The notes beneath the pieces were generated by a model, which saw only the letters and a program-made list of their open reading frames with translations, was not told the origin of the DNA and made no database searches. From assembly GCA_028870665.1 (NCBI GenBank), contig JAGWPB010000016.1, forward strand, positions 1-43,043: a stretch of 43,043 nucleotides of DNA, read 5' to 3'. This document shows positions 30,951 through 39,396 of this stretch, in pieces. Within the stretch, counting starts at the first letter, position 1. Every line of letters begins with the position of its first letter. This stretch comes from Lysobacteraceae bacterium (GTDB taxonomy: Bacteria > Pseudomonadota > Gammaproteobacteria > Xanthomonadales > Rhodanobacteraceae). The translations under genes and the position numbers were made by a program.

Positions 30951-32752
30951 GGCGTGCCCTCTTTGTAGTTGGTCGCGCCGGGCGCGTAGTCCGGCGCCGG
31001 GCTTCCGGGCCGGATCGGCTGCGCCGCCGCCGGACCGCCGGCATACCAGCGCTGCACGTTGTCGGGCGGCACGTCGAGCAGCCGCAGCGCGCCGTCCATC
31101 ACCGCGCTGAACACCGGCGCCGAGACGATGCCGCCGTAATAGCCGCCCTTGGTCGGGTCGCGGATCACCACCACGCCGACCAGACGCGGATCGGTCGCCG
31201 GCACCATGCCGACGAACACGCTCTCGTACTGGTTCTCGTAGCCGCCGGCGGCGGCGATGTGCGCGGTACCGGTCTTGCCGGCCACGGTGTAGTTGGGGAT
31301 CGCCGCCTTGAGCGCGGTGCCCTGCGGACTGACCACGGTCTCCAGCATCCTGATCACGGCGCGGGCGATCGCCGGATCGATCACCGCGTTGCCGCGCGAA
31401 TCCTCGCCCTTGACGAAGGTCGGCGCATGCAGCACGCCGCCGTCGGCGATCGCGGCATAGCCCTGCGCCAGCTGCAGCGCGGTGACGTTGAGGCCGTAGC
31501 CGTAGGCGATGGTGGCGGTGCGGATCTGGCTCCAGCGGCCGCCGTCCGGCAGCAGGCCGGACGCCTCGCCGGGGAAACCGCTGCCGGTGCTGGCGCCGAA
31601 GCCGAAGCGGCGATCGACGTCATACAGCTCGCCCTTGGGCAGGGTGATGGCGATCTTGGAGGCGCCGACGTTGCTGGAATAGGTGATCACCTGGGTGACG
31701 TCGATCTTGCCGTGATCCTCGACATCCTGGATCTCGTGCCCGGCCAGGGTGTAGTAGCCGGGCGAGGTATCGATCGGCGAGGTCGGCGTCCACTGACCGC
31801 TCTCCAGCGCCGCGGAGATGGTGAACGCCTTCATCACCGAACCCGGCTCGAACACGTCGGTGACCGCGCGGTTGCGGCGTTGCGCGGCGTGGCTGCCGCT
31901 GACGTTGTTGGGGTTGTACGACGGCTGGTTGACCATGGCGAGGATCTCGCCGGTGCGCGCATCGAGCACCACCATCGAGCCCGAGCTGGCCTGGTGCGCG
32001 AGCACCGCCTCGGCCAGTTCGCGGTAGGCGAGGTACTGGATGCGGCGGTCGATGGTCAGGGTCAGGTCGCGCCCCGGCTGCGGTTCCTTCAGCAGATCGA
32101 CGTTCTCGACCACGTGGCCGAGGCGATCGCGAATCACGCGCTTGAGACCCGGCTTGCCGGCCAGCCAGCCGTCGAACGCCAGCTCGAGACCCTCCTGGCC
32201 GCGGTCGTCGATGTTGGTGAAGCCGATGACGTGCGCGCTGACCTCGCCCGACGGGTAGTAGCGGCGATACTCGCGCTGCCGGTTGACGCCGGGGATGCCC
32301 ATCGCCAGTACCGCGTCGGCCGCCTCGGGGCTCATCTGCCGCTTGAGATAGACGAACTCGCGGTCATCGCGCTGCTCGAGCCGGCGCTGCAGCTCGGCCG
32401 GATCGGCGCCCAGCGCCCGCGCCAGCTGCGCGATGCGGTCGGCATGCTGCAGCAGCACCTGCGGATTCGCCCACAGGGACTCCACCGGGGTCGACACCGC
32501 CAGCGGCTCGCCGTTGCGGTCGAAGATGGTGCCGCGCGAGACCGGGATCGGCACCTCGCGCAGGAAGCGCGCGTCGCCCTGCTCCTGCAGGAATTTCTTG
32601 CGCACCACCTGCAGATCGATCGCGCGCGCGACCAGCCCCACCGAGGCCAGTGCCAGCAGCGTGGCCACCAGTGCCAGGCGCCGGCGCGCGCTCGGCCCCT
32701 GGCCCCGATGCGGGCGCGCCGCGGACGTCTCGGGAGCAGGACGCGGATTCAT
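30947..32752 (-). CDS. ftsI: Septal transpeptidase FtsI (PBP3)
   Basis: A 601-residue class B penicillin-binding protein that cross-links septal peptidoglycan. It has a cytoplasmic tail, a membrane segment at about residues 25-45, the pedestal domain (from about 65) and the transpeptidase domain. The active-site motifs are S305-V-M-K308 (EPGSVMKAF), S359-S-N361 (TYSSNVG) and K493-T-G (AGKTGTA). The C-terminal 40 residues are Pro/Ala/Gly-rich. The ATG at 32752 is part of an ATGA overlap with ftsL. Confidence 0.97.
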   Translation of the reverse strand: MNPRPAPETSAARPHRGQGPSARRRLALVATLLALASVGLVARAIDLQVVRKKFLQEQGDARFLREVPIPVSRGTIFDRNGEPLAVSTPVESLWANPQVLLQHADRIAQLARALGADPAELQRRLEQRDDREFVYLKRQMSPEAADAVLAMGIPGVNRQREYRRYYPSGEVSAHVIGFTNIDDRGQEGLELAFDGWLAGKPGLKRVIRDRLGHVVENVDLLKEPQPGRDLTLTIDRRIQYLAYRELAEAVLAHQASSGSMVVLDARTGEILAMVNQPSYNPNNVSGSHAAQRRNRAVTDVFEPGSVMKAFTISAALESGQWTPTSPIDTSPGYYTLAGHEIQDVEDHGKIDVTQVITYSSNVGASKIAITLPKGELYDVDRRFGFGASTGSGFPGEASGLLPDGGRWSQIRTATIAYGYGLNVTALQLAQGYAAIADGGVLHAPTFVKGEDSRGNAVIDPAIARAVIRMLETVVSPQGTALKAAIPNYTVAGKTGTAHIAAAGGYENQYESVFVGMVPATDPRLVGVVVIRDPTKGGYYGGIVSAPVFSAVMDGALRLLDVPPDNVQRWYAGGPAAAQPIRPGSPAPDYAPGATNYKEGTP

Positions 32753-33021
32753 CGGCGGATCACCCGGATGTCCTGCGGCAGCGGATTGATCATGCCCAGC
32801 TGCTGGCGTGCGACCTGCTCGATGCGCGCGGGATCGGCCCAGGTCGCCTGCTCCAGCTCGAGCCGGCCGAACTCGACGTTGAGCGCGTCGCGCTGGTTCT
32901 GCAGCACGGTCAGCCGCATGAACAGCTCGCGGCTTTCGTTGCGCGACCACACCACCGCGATCGCGCTGGTCAGCATGGCGATCAGCAGCACGCCGTCGAG
33001 CAGCAGCCAGGCGCCCTTCAT
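32749..33021 (-). CDS. ftsL: Cell division protein FtsL
   Basis: A 90-residue bitopic protein: a membrane segment at about residues 5-25 followed by a leucine-zipper-like coiled coil ([26 protein letters not shown]) and a short C-terminal part ([14 protein letters not shown]). FtsL forms the FtsQLB complex that activates FtsWI. It is recognised by size, topology and place between rsmH and ftsI, with ATGA overlaps on both sides. Confidence 0.93.
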   Translation of the reverse strand: MKGAWLLLDGVLLIAMLTSAIAVVWSRNESRELFMRLTVLQNQRDALNVEFGRLELEQATWADPARIEQVARQQLGMINPLPQDIRVIRR

Positions 33022-33959
33022 GCGCGCTTCCCGGCGACGCGCAGCACCGCCGAACGCGCGCGCGGGTTGGCGGCGATCTCGGCATCACCGGGAAACTGCT
33101 TGCGCCCGACCGCCACCAGCGGCGACGTGGCGGCGGCCGGCTGCGGCAGGCCGCGGCGCACGCGCTCGGGCTGCGGGCCGCGGATGAACTGCTTGACCGC
33201 ACGATCCTCCAGCGAGTGGAAACTGATCACCGCCAGGCGCCCGCCCGGCCTGAGCACGGACACCGCGGCGTGCAGCCCGCGCTGCAGGGCGTCGAGTTCG
33301 CCGTTGACGTGGATGCGCAGCGCCTGGAAGGTGCGCGTCGCCGGATGCTTGCCCGGCTCGCGCCGACCCAACGTGCGCACCAGCAGTTCGGCCAGCTCGC
33401 CGGTACGGGCCAGCGGCGCGATCTCGCGACGGGCGACGATCGCGCGGGCGATGCGCCGGCTCATGCGCTCGTCGCCGTAGCGCCACAGCACGTCGGCGAT
33501 CGTCTGCGCATCAGCGCGGGCCAGGAACTCCGCCGCGCTCTCGCCCGCGGTCGGATCCATGCGCATGTCCAGCGGCGCGTCGGTCATGAAGCTGAAGCCG
33601 CGCGCGGCCTCGTCGAGCTGCGGCGACGACACGCCGAGATCGAGCAGGACGCCGTCGAGACCGGCGGCAGTCTCGTTCCAGTCGGCGAGATCGGCGAAGT
33701 TGCCGTGGCGGACGGCGACCCGCGGATCGGCGCCGAAGGTCGCGCGGGCCGCGCGGATCGCGGCCGGGTCGCGGTCCATCAGCAACAGGCGGCCGTGCGC
33801 ACCGAGGCGCGCCAGGATCGCCGCGGCATGACCACCACGGCCGTAGGTGCCGTCGAGATAACGGCCATCGGGGCACACGGCGAGGCCGGCGACGGCCTCG
33901 TCCAGCATCACCGGGATGTGCCGCCCCGCCCGCTCCGCCATCGCCGCCACCCCGTGCAT
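33018..33959 (-). CDS. rsmH: 16S rRNA m4C1402 methyltransferase
   Basis: A 313-residue SAM-dependent methyltransferase (former MraW) that N4-methylates C1402 of 16S rRNA. The N-terminal [10 protein letters not shown], the SAM loop [14 protein letters not shown], the [20 protein letters not shown] stretch and the C-terminal [13 protein letters not shown]-type region ([17 protein letters not shown]) are diagnostic. ATG 33959 is used; ATG 33941 ([10 protein letters not shown]), preceded by GGGGTGG, is an alternative. It lies 163 bp after mraZ, a gap with two hairpins, and overlaps ftsL by ATGA. Confidence 0.96.
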   Translation of the reverse strand: MHGVAAMAERAGRHIPVMLDEAVAGLAVCPDGRYLDGTYGRGGHAAAILARLGAHGRLLLMDRDPAAIRAARATFGADPRVAVRHGNFADLADWNETAAGLDGVLLDLGVSSPQLDEAARGFSFMTDAPLDMRMDPTAGESAAEFLARADAQTIADVLWRYGDERMSRRIARAIVARREIAPLARTGELAELLVRTLGRREPGKHPATRTFQALRIHVNGELDALQRGLHAAVSVLRPGGRLAVISFHSLEDRAVKQFIRGPQPERVRRGLPQPAAATSPLVAVGRKQFPGDAEIAANPRARSAVLRVAGKRA

Positions 33960-34080
33960 CCAGTGTCTCCGCCGTCAGGGTGCTGAAAATTCGGCGTCCT
34001 GCCTGTTTCAGCGTCTCCGGTCCGGTGTCGGCCCGGATCCGCTCCCGGTGCACGCGGCCCGCGCGGACCCGATGCACGAA

Positions 34081-34122
34081 CGGGGCATCCCTGCCCCGCG
34101 GCCGGGCTGTCGCGACAGCCCG
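34081..34122 (-). terminator. Hairpin pair immediately after mraZ
   Basis: Right after the mraZ stop codon comes a 20-bp perfect palindrome, CGGGCTGTCG (34103-34112) followed by CGACAGCCCG (34113-34122). A second hairpin, CGGGGCA (34081-34087) and TGCCCCG (34092-34098) around TCCC, follows. They lie in the 163-bp mraZ-rsmH gap and may attenuate transcription or be REP-like elements; no U-tract is visible. Confidence 0.45.
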
Positions 34123-34569
34123 CTACAGCCTCAATTCCGCCATGTCCTCGCTGATGTCCGCCTCGCCGATCGTCTGCCGGATCTTCGCCAGGTGCGCCTG
34201 CTCGCTCCACAGCTCGAACCGGCTGCCCATGCCGAGCAGTACCGCGCGTTTCTCGATGCCGGCCGCGGCGCGCTGGCTGGCCGGCAGCAGCACACGGCCG
34301 GCACCGTCGGGCTCGAGGTGTGCGGCGGCGCCGACCAGTTTCATCTGCAGCGCGCGATGCACCGCCTTGACGCTGGGCAGCGCGTTGACCTGGTCGCGCA
34401 CGCGTTCCCACTCGGCGAGCGGAAACAGCCACAGGCAACCCTGCTCGAACGGGTTGTAGGCGCAGACCAGACGATTGGCGCAGATTCGCGCGACCAGCTC
34501 CCGATAGGCACCGGGGATGGCCAGCCGACCCTTGTCGTCCACGCTGATCGCGGTCTCGCCCTGAAACAC
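34123..34569 (-). CDS. mraZ: Transcriptional regulator MraZ
   Basis: A 148-residue AbrB-like regulator (E. coli 152) that binds direct repeats upstream of its own gene and represses the division cluster. The two conserved D-x-x-x-R motifs are visible: DDKGRLAIP near the N-terminus and DGAGRVLLP in the second half. I chose the GTG at 34569 because [11 protein letters not shown] aligns with the MFRGAT start of the family and GGTGGGG lies just upstream; an in-frame ATG at 34587 would add six residues and run through the binding boxes. It is the first gene of the dcw cluster. Confidence 0.93.
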   Translation of the reverse strand: MFQGETAISVDDKGRLAIPGAYRELVARICANRLVCAYNPFEQGCLWLFPLAEWERVRDQVNALPSVKAVHRALQMKLVGAAAHLEPDGAGRVLLPASQRAAAGIEKRAVLLGMGSRFELWSEQAHLAKIRQTIGEADISEDMAELRL

Positions 34570-34571
34570 GT

Positions 34572-34606
34572 CCCCACCTTTTTCCACAAATTCACACCGA
34601 TCGCCA
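34572..34606 (-). promoter_or_regulatory. MraZ operator: four boxes with 10-bp period
   Basis: On the minus strand TGGCG (34606-34602), TGTGA (34596-34592), TGGAA (34586-34582) and TGGGG (34576-34572) are each separated by exactly 5 nt. The known MraZ site is TGGGN repeated with 5-nt spacers between promoter and gene. The first box overlaps the -10 and the last overlaps the ribosome binding site, so binding could block both transcription and access to the start. Confidence 0.75.
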
Positions 34607-34634
34607 CCTTAGTCTCAGGTTTTGCGACTGTCAA
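34606..34634 (-). promoter_or_regulatory. Main promoter of the dcw cluster
   Basis: A consensus -35 TTGACA (34634-34629) is followed after exactly 17 bp by the -10 TAAGGT (34611-34606). The predicted start point is near 34599, about 30 bp before the mraZ GTG. It corresponds to the E. coli mra promoter in position. Confidence 0.8.
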
Positions 34635-34881
34635 CCGGTTTTTCGCTTATGGATCAAGGGGAAAGGCGAAACTCGGGCCTCTCTTCGTGCCTCCTGTGAA
34701 GAAGGGCTTCAAGATGATTGAATCTATTGATATCAGTGCCCGCCAATCTGCCCGAGCATCGGCCTGATCGCGGCATCCGGGCGGGCATCGCGGTCGCGAC
34801 ACGACACGGCACGGCGCCGCGGCGGCGGCGGCGCCGGATTGCGACTGGCAAGCGCGGCGAAAACGCGGCGCTTGCCGACGC
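34635..34881. other. Spacer between the dcw promoter and the amidase gene
   Basis: No gene is visible in these 247 bp. A hairpin with arms GGCAAGCGC (34849-34857) and GCGCTTGCC (34870-34878) lies just past the amidase stop and may end that message. A GC-rich palindromic stretch (34814-34838) precedes it. The part from 34640 to about 34740 is unusually AT-rich for the window, as expected upstream of a strong promoter. Confidence 0.5.
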
Positions 34882-36291
34882 TCAGTGCAGCGCGGGTTCC
34901 ACCGGATACGTCGGCGCGCCGTCCAGCGCCGCGGCGCAGATGCCGGCCAGCTCGAGCAGACGCAGGTCGGAGCCGGGCGGGCCGACGAACTGCAGGCCAG
35001 CCGGCAGACCGTCGGGCAGCAGGCCCATCGGGATGCTCACTGCGGGACAGCCGGCGAGGCTGGCGAAGGCGGTGAGATCGGCCTGCGAATCGGGCACCGC
35101 GGCATCGAACGCGAACGCGCCCTGCGGCGTGGTCGGCAACACCAGCACATCGACCTGCGCGAACAACCGCCGCGCCTTGAGCTGGGCGGCATCGAGCATG
35201 CGATCGGCGACGACATAGTCGGCGGCGCTCCGGCCGCGCGCGTAGTCGAGCATGGCGCGAAACGCCGGCGATGGCGGATGGCTGGCGTCAGCAAGGTCGG
35301 CGGCGTAGGTATGCAGCATCTCGGCTTCCATCAGCAGCAGTCCGGCCCGGCGCATGCGCGTGTACGGCCAGTCGCTGAAGTCCACGCGCTGGCGTGCGCC
35401 CAGCTCGTGCTCGAGCCGTGCCAGGGCGGTGTCGAACAACGCCAGCATCGGTGTCGCGATGCCGGCCGCGAGCGGATCGGCGAGCACGCCGGTGCGCAGC
35501 CGGCCCGGCTCCCAGTCCGGCAGCGCCAGCGCCACGCGGCGGCGGCGCGAACGCGGGTCGTCGGCGTCGTGCCCGGCCAGCACCTGCAGCAGCAGGGTCA
35601 GATCACCGACTTCGCGAGCCAGCAGGCCGACACAGTCCAGACGCCGGGCCGCGGGCACCAGGCCGCGCGCGGACAGTTCACCGTGGGTCGGCTTGAGCGC
35701 GCTCACGCCGCAGTAGCTGGCCGGGATGCGCACCGAGCCCAGGGTGTCGGAACCCAGCGCCACCGCCACCATGCCGGTCGCCACTGCCACCGCCGAGCCG
35801 CCCGAGGAGCCGCCCGCGGTGTAGCCGATGCGATGCGGGTTGTGCGTGGCGCCGAAGTGCGGGTTGGCGCAAAGCGCGCCCAGGGCGCCCTCGTCCAGCG
35901 CGGTCTTGCCGAGGATCACGGCCCCCGCGGCACGCAACCGGGCCACGACGTGGGCATCGTGCGTCGCGACGCGGTCGCCGCGGCCGGGCAGTCCGGCACG
36001 GGTCGGCCAGCCGGCAATGTCGAAGTTGTCCTTGACCGCGACCGGAATGCCGTCGAGACGGCCGAGTACGCCGTCGCGGCGGCGGCGCTCGGCGGCCGCG
36101 GCCTGCTCGCGCACCAGCTCGGGGCGTACATCGACGAAGGCATGCAGCAGCGGATCGAGGCGGGCCACGGTGTCCAGGCTGATCTCCGCCAGCGTCGTCG
36201 GCGTGGTGCGGCCGCTGGCCAATCCGTGCAGCAGCTGAAACAGGCCGGCGCGGCGCAACTGCGCGGCGGCGAGCGGTGACCCTGCATCCAT
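34882..36291 (-). CDS. Amidase signature family hydrolase
   Basis: A 469-residue enzyme of the amidase signature family (GatA/AtzF/nylon-amidase fold). The Ser-cisSer-Lys triad can be placed: Lys87 in VAVKDNFD, cis-Ser163 in AGGSSGGS and nucleophile Ser186 in GSDTLGS. The last motif usually reads GSDTGGS; the Leu is a small departure. GatA itself is unlikely because no gatB/gatC neighbours exist, so this is a stand-alone amidase of unknown substrate. The ATG at 36291 (MDAGSP) or 36297 (MSMDAGSP) follows GGGGAGG. It is divergent from the ETF-QO gene; a minus-strand TATGAT at 36322-36317 may be its -10. Confidence 0.85.
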   Translation of the reverse strand: MDAGSPLAAAQLRRAGLFQLLHGLASGRTTPTTLAEISLDTVARLDPLLHAFVDVRPELVREQAAAAERRRRDGVLGRLDGIPVAVKDNFDIAGWPTRAGLPGRGDRVATHDAHVVARLRAAGAVILGKTALDEGALGALCANPHFGATHNPHRIGYTAGGSSGGSAVAVATGMVAVALGSDTLGSVRIPASYCGVSALKPTHGELSARGLVPAARRLDCVGLLAREVGDLTLLLQVLAGHDADDPRSRRRRVALALPDWEPGRLRTGVLADPLAAGIATPMLALFDTALARLEHELGARQRVDFSDWPYTRMRRAGLLLMEAEMLHTYAADLADASHPPSPAFRAMLDYARGRSAADYVVADRMLDAAQLKARRLFAQVDVLVLPTTPQGAFAFDAAVPDSQADLTAFASLAGCPAVSIPMGLLPDGLPAGLQFVGPPGSDLRLLELAGICAAALDGAPTYPVEPALH

Positions 36292-36331
36292 CGACATCCT
36301 CCCCGGCAAAGCGTGGATCATAACGCCCGCA

Positions 36332-36360
36332 TTGCCGGCGCTGCGGCGAAGCCGGACAAT
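36332..36360 (+). promoter_or_regulatory. Candidate ETF-QO promoter
   Basis: TTGCCG (36332-36337) and GACAAT (36355-36360) are separated by exactly 17 bp, each matching four of six consensus bases. The predicted start point lies near 36367, inside a perfect palindrome at 36360-36375. Confidence 0.45.
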
Positions 36361-36375
36361 CGAACGCCTGTTCGA
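36360..36375. promoter_or_regulatory. Palindromic operator candidate on the ETF-QO promoter
   Basis: TCGAAC-GCCT-GTTCGA has perfect 6-bp arms. It begins at the last base of the putative -10 and covers the start point, a typical repressor position. The architecture recalls TetR-family fatty-acid regulators such as PsrA, which control ETF genes in other gammaproteobacteria, but the half-site is not the known PsrA one, so the regulator is unidentified. Confidence 0.4.
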
Positions 36376-36406
36376 GCAGTCCCCCCGCGGCAAGCCGGAG
36401 CGCGCC

Positions 36407-38008
36407 ATGAGCGAACGCGATGTGATGGAGTACGACGTCGTCACCGTCGGCGCCGGCCCGGCCGGACTGGCCTTCGCGATCCGCCTCAAGCAGCTCAAGC
36501 CGGACCTTCGCGTGTGCGTGATCGAGAAAGCCTCGACGGTCGGCGCGCAGATCCTGTCCGGCGCGGTGATCGAACCCGAGCCGCTCAACGCCCTGCTGCC
36601 GGAATGGGGCAGGACGCCGCCGCCGGTCTGCGTGCCGGTGACGAAGGACGAGTTCTGGTGGCTGCGCGGTCCGGACAAGGCGCTGAAAATGCCGACGCCG
36701 CCGCAGATGCACAACCACGGCAACTTCATCGTCAGCCTGGGCGCGTTGTGCGCCTGGCTGGCGCCTCGGGCCGAGGCACTGGGCGTCGAGATCTACCCCG
36801 GCTTCGCCGCCGCCGAAGCGCTGATCGACGATCGTGGCGCCGTCGCCGGCGTGCGCATCGGCGACATGGGCGTGGCGCGCGACGGTCGCCACAAGTCCGG
36901 CTATGTCCAGGGCATCGACATCAAGGCACCGTTGACGGTGCTCGGCGAAGGCTGCCGCGGCAGCCTCAGCAAGCAGCTGATCGCGCGCTATGGCCTGGAT
37001 CGCGGCGCGGACCCGCAGACCTACGGCATCGGCCTCAAGGAGCTGTGGCAGCTGCCGGCCGGGCGCGGCGAAACGGGCAAGGTGATGCACACGCTGGGCT
37101 GGCCGCTCGATCCCGCAACCTACGGCGGCAGCTTCCTGTACCACCTCGACGGCGACCGCGTGGCGGTCGGCTTCGTGGTCGGACTGGACTACCGCGATCC
37201 GCTGTTCTCGCCGTGGGAGGCGTTCCAGCAGTTCAAGCGCCACGCGCGCGTACAGCCGCTGCTGGAGGGCGGGCAGATCCTCTCCGCCGGCGCGCGCGCG
37301 CTGGTCGAGGGCGGCTGGCAGTCGCTGCCGAAGGTCGAGATGCCGGGCGCGCTGCTGATCGGCGACGCCGCCGGCCTGCTCAATGTGCCCAAGATCAAGG
37401 GCACGCACCAGGCCATGCGCTCGGCGATGCTGGCCGCCGAGCACGTCGCCGAGCGCGGCGGCAGCGAGGGCTGGGATGCGCGCCTGCGCGCCTCGACGGT
37501 GGTCGCCGAACTGCGCCGCGTGCGCAATATCCGCCCGGGCTTCAACAAGGGGCTGTGGCTGGGGCTGGCCAACGCCGGCTGGGAAACCGTCAGCGCCGGG
37601 CTGTCACCGTGGACGCTGCGCAATCACGCCGATCACGACCAGCTCGCGCGCGTCGATGCGCAGCAGTCGCCGCGGCGCGACTGGAGCGAGCGCACCCTGC
37701 CGCCGCGTGACCGCCTCGCCGGCGTGTACTTCGCGGCCACCGAGCACGACGAGGACCAGCCGGTGCATCTGCACGTGGCCGACACCGGTATCTGCGTCGG
37801 CCGCTGCGCCACCGAATACGCCAATCCGTGCACGCGCTTCTGCCCGGCCGGCGTCTACGAGATGGTCAACGACGCGGCCGGCAAGCGCCTGCAGATCAAC
37901 GCCGCCAACTGCGTGCACTGCAAGACCTGCGACATCAAGGATCCGTACCAGATCATCAACTGGGTGACGCCCGAGGGCGGCAGTGGTCCCAACTACCAGA
38001 ATCTCTGA
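36407..38008 (+). CDS. Electron transfer flavoprotein-ubiquinone oxidoreductase
   Basis: A 533-residue ETF-QO that takes electrons from reduced ETF (fed by acyl-CoA dehydrogenases) and passes them to ubiquinone. The FAD-binding GAGPAG is at 15-20, followed by the family's VGAQILSGAVIEP. LIGDAAGLLNVPKIKGTHQAM is the second FAD contact. The 4Fe-4S ligands are Cys479 (FCPAGVYE) and Cys502, Cys505 and Cys508 (NCVHCKTCDIKDP), all intact. The ATG at 36407 has GGAG 10 nt upstream; the ATG at 36425 is an alternative. etfB begins about 4.8 kb downstream on the same strand. The ClC gene follows after 38 bp. Confidence 0.96.
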   Translation: MSERDVMEYDVVTVGAGPAGLAFAIRLKQLKPDLRVCVIEKASTVGAQILSGAVIEPEPLNALLPEWGRTPPPVCVPVTKDEFWWLRGPDKALKMPTPPQMHNHGNFIVSLGALCAWLAPRAEALGVEIYPGFAAAEALIDDRGAVAGVRIGDMGVARDGRHKSGYVQGIDIKAPLTVLGEGCRGSLSKQLIARYGLDRGADPQTYGIGLKELWQLPAGRGETGKVMHTLGWPLDPATYGGSFLYHLDGDRVAVGFVVGLDYRDPLFSPWEAFQQFKRHARVQPLLEGGQILSAGARALVEGGWQSLPKVEMPGALLIGDAAGLLNVPKIKGTHQAMRSAMLAAEHVAERGGSEGWDARLRASTVVAELRRVRNIRPGFNKGLWLGLANAGWETVSAGLSPWTLRNHADHDQLARVDAQQSPRRDWSERTLPPRDRLAGVYFAATEHDEDQPVHLHVADTGICVGRCATEYANPCTRFCPAGVYEMVNDAAGKRLQINAANCVHCKTCDIKDPYQIINWVTPEGGSGPNYQNL

Positions 38009-38046
38009 GTCCGCCACAGCGGGCATGCCGCGTTGAGCACGCCGCG

Positions 38047-39396
38047 ATGAAGCGCGCGCCGCCCGCGCCACGCGCACCGGGCTATCACGGCGACGACCGC
38101 TGGCTGCTGCTGTGGGCGGCGCTGATCGGCGTGGTCGGCGCGCTGGCCACGGTGGCGTTCCACGAGGGCATGGCCTTCACCGAGCGCCTGGCCACCCAGG
38201 ATCCCGGCAGCCTGGTGCATGCGGCCGAGGCGCTGGGTCCGTGGCGACGGGCGATCACGCCGGCGCTGGGCGGCATCGCTGCCGGTGCGTTCCTGTGGCT
38301 GGCGCGGCGCGCGGCCAACGGCAGGAAGCAATCGGACTATCTCGAAGCGATCGCCGTCGGCGACGGCCGCCAGGACGTCAGGGGTACGCTGCTGCACAGC
38401 CTGTCCTCGCTGTGCACCATCGCCTCCGGCGGCTCGATCGGCCGCGAGGGCGCGATGGTGTCGCTGTCCGCGGCGACCGGCTCGTGGATCGGCCAGCTCG
38501 GGCGCTTCGACGGTGACGACCTGCGCCTGCTGCTGGCCTGCGGCGCCGCCGCGGGTTTCGCCTCGGCCTACGACGCCGCGCTGTCGGGCGCGATCTTCAT
38601 CGCCGAGATCGTTTACGGCACCTTGGCGATCCGCCGCCTCGGCCCGCTGATGGTGGCTTCGGTGGTCGCCAACGTCACCGTGCACCAAGTGCTGGGCTAC
38701 GAGCCGGTGTACAAGATCCCCGCACTGCACGTGGCCTCGCTGTGGGAGCTGCCGCTGTTCCTGCTGATGGGGCTGGCGCTGGGCGCGCTGGCGCCGCTGT
38801 TCATGGGCGCACTCGACGGCACGCGCCGCCTGTTCAGGCATCTGCCGCTGGGCCTGCCCCTCAAGCTCGCGCTGGGCGGATTGATCGTCGGCGCGATCTC
38901 GGTGTGGCACCCGCAGGTCTGGGGCAACGGCTACAGCGTGGTCAACGACGTGCTGCAGCATCCGTGGCCGCTGGCGCTGATCCTCGCCGTGCTGTTCGCC
39001 AAGGTGCTGGCAACGTCCGCCACCACCGGCTCGGGCGCGGTCGGCGGTGTCTTCACGCCGACGATCTTCGTCGGCGCCCTGCTCGGCCTGCTGGCCGGCA
39101 GCGCCGCGCACGCGCTGTGGCCGGGGTCGTCGCTGCCGGCGGTGTACGCGGTGATCGGCATGGGCGCGTTCCTCGCCGCCACCACGCACGCGCCGCTGAT
39201 GTCGTTCCTGATCGTGTTCGAGATGACCCTGGAGTACCAGCTGGTGCCCGCGCTGATGCTGTCGTGCCTTGCGGCCTATCACGTCTCGCGCGCGATCCGG
39301 CCGCGGTCGATCTACCACGAGGCCCTGCACCGCGGCACCGCAAGCGAGGAGGACGCGTACGCCGCGCCCGCCCGGGAGGCCTCGCGCGATGAGTGA
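38047..39396 (+). CDS. ClC-family chloride channel/transporter, ClcB-like
   Basis: A 449-residue ClC protein with about ten to twelve helices. Recognisable elements are GGSIGREGAM (the gating-glutamate loop, GREGP in E. coli ClcA), AYDAALSGAIFIAEIV, and TGSGAVGGVFTP (GSGAPGGIFAP in ClcA). The canonical first filter motif GSGIPE is replaced by QSDYLEAI, which I associate with the less-studied ClcB-like branch, so ion selectivity should not be assumed. There is no CBS domain. It lies 38 bp after ETF-QO and overlaps the MFS gene by 8 bp, suggesting co-transcription. Confidence 0.88.
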   Translation: MKRAPPAPRAPGYHGDDRWLLLWAALIGVVGALATVAFHEGMAFTERLATQDPGSLVHAAEALGPWRRAITPALGGIAAGAFLWLARRAANGRKQSDYLEAIAVGDGRQDVRGTLLHSLSSLCTIASGGSIGREGAMVSLSAATGSWIGQLGRFDGDDLRLLLACGAAAGFASAYDAALSGAIFIAEIVYGTLAIRRLGPLMVASVVANVTVHQVLGYEPVYKIPALHVASLWELPLFLLMGLALGALAPLFMGALDGTRRLFRHLPLGLPLKLALGGLIVGAISVWHPQVWGNGYSVVNDVLQHPWPLALILAVLFAKVLATSATTGSGAVGGVFTPTIFVGALLGLLAGSAAHALWPGSSLPAVYAVIGMGAFLAATTHAPLMSFLIVFEMTLEYQLVPALMLSCLAAYHVSRAIRPRSIYHEALHRGTASEEDAYAAPAREASRDE

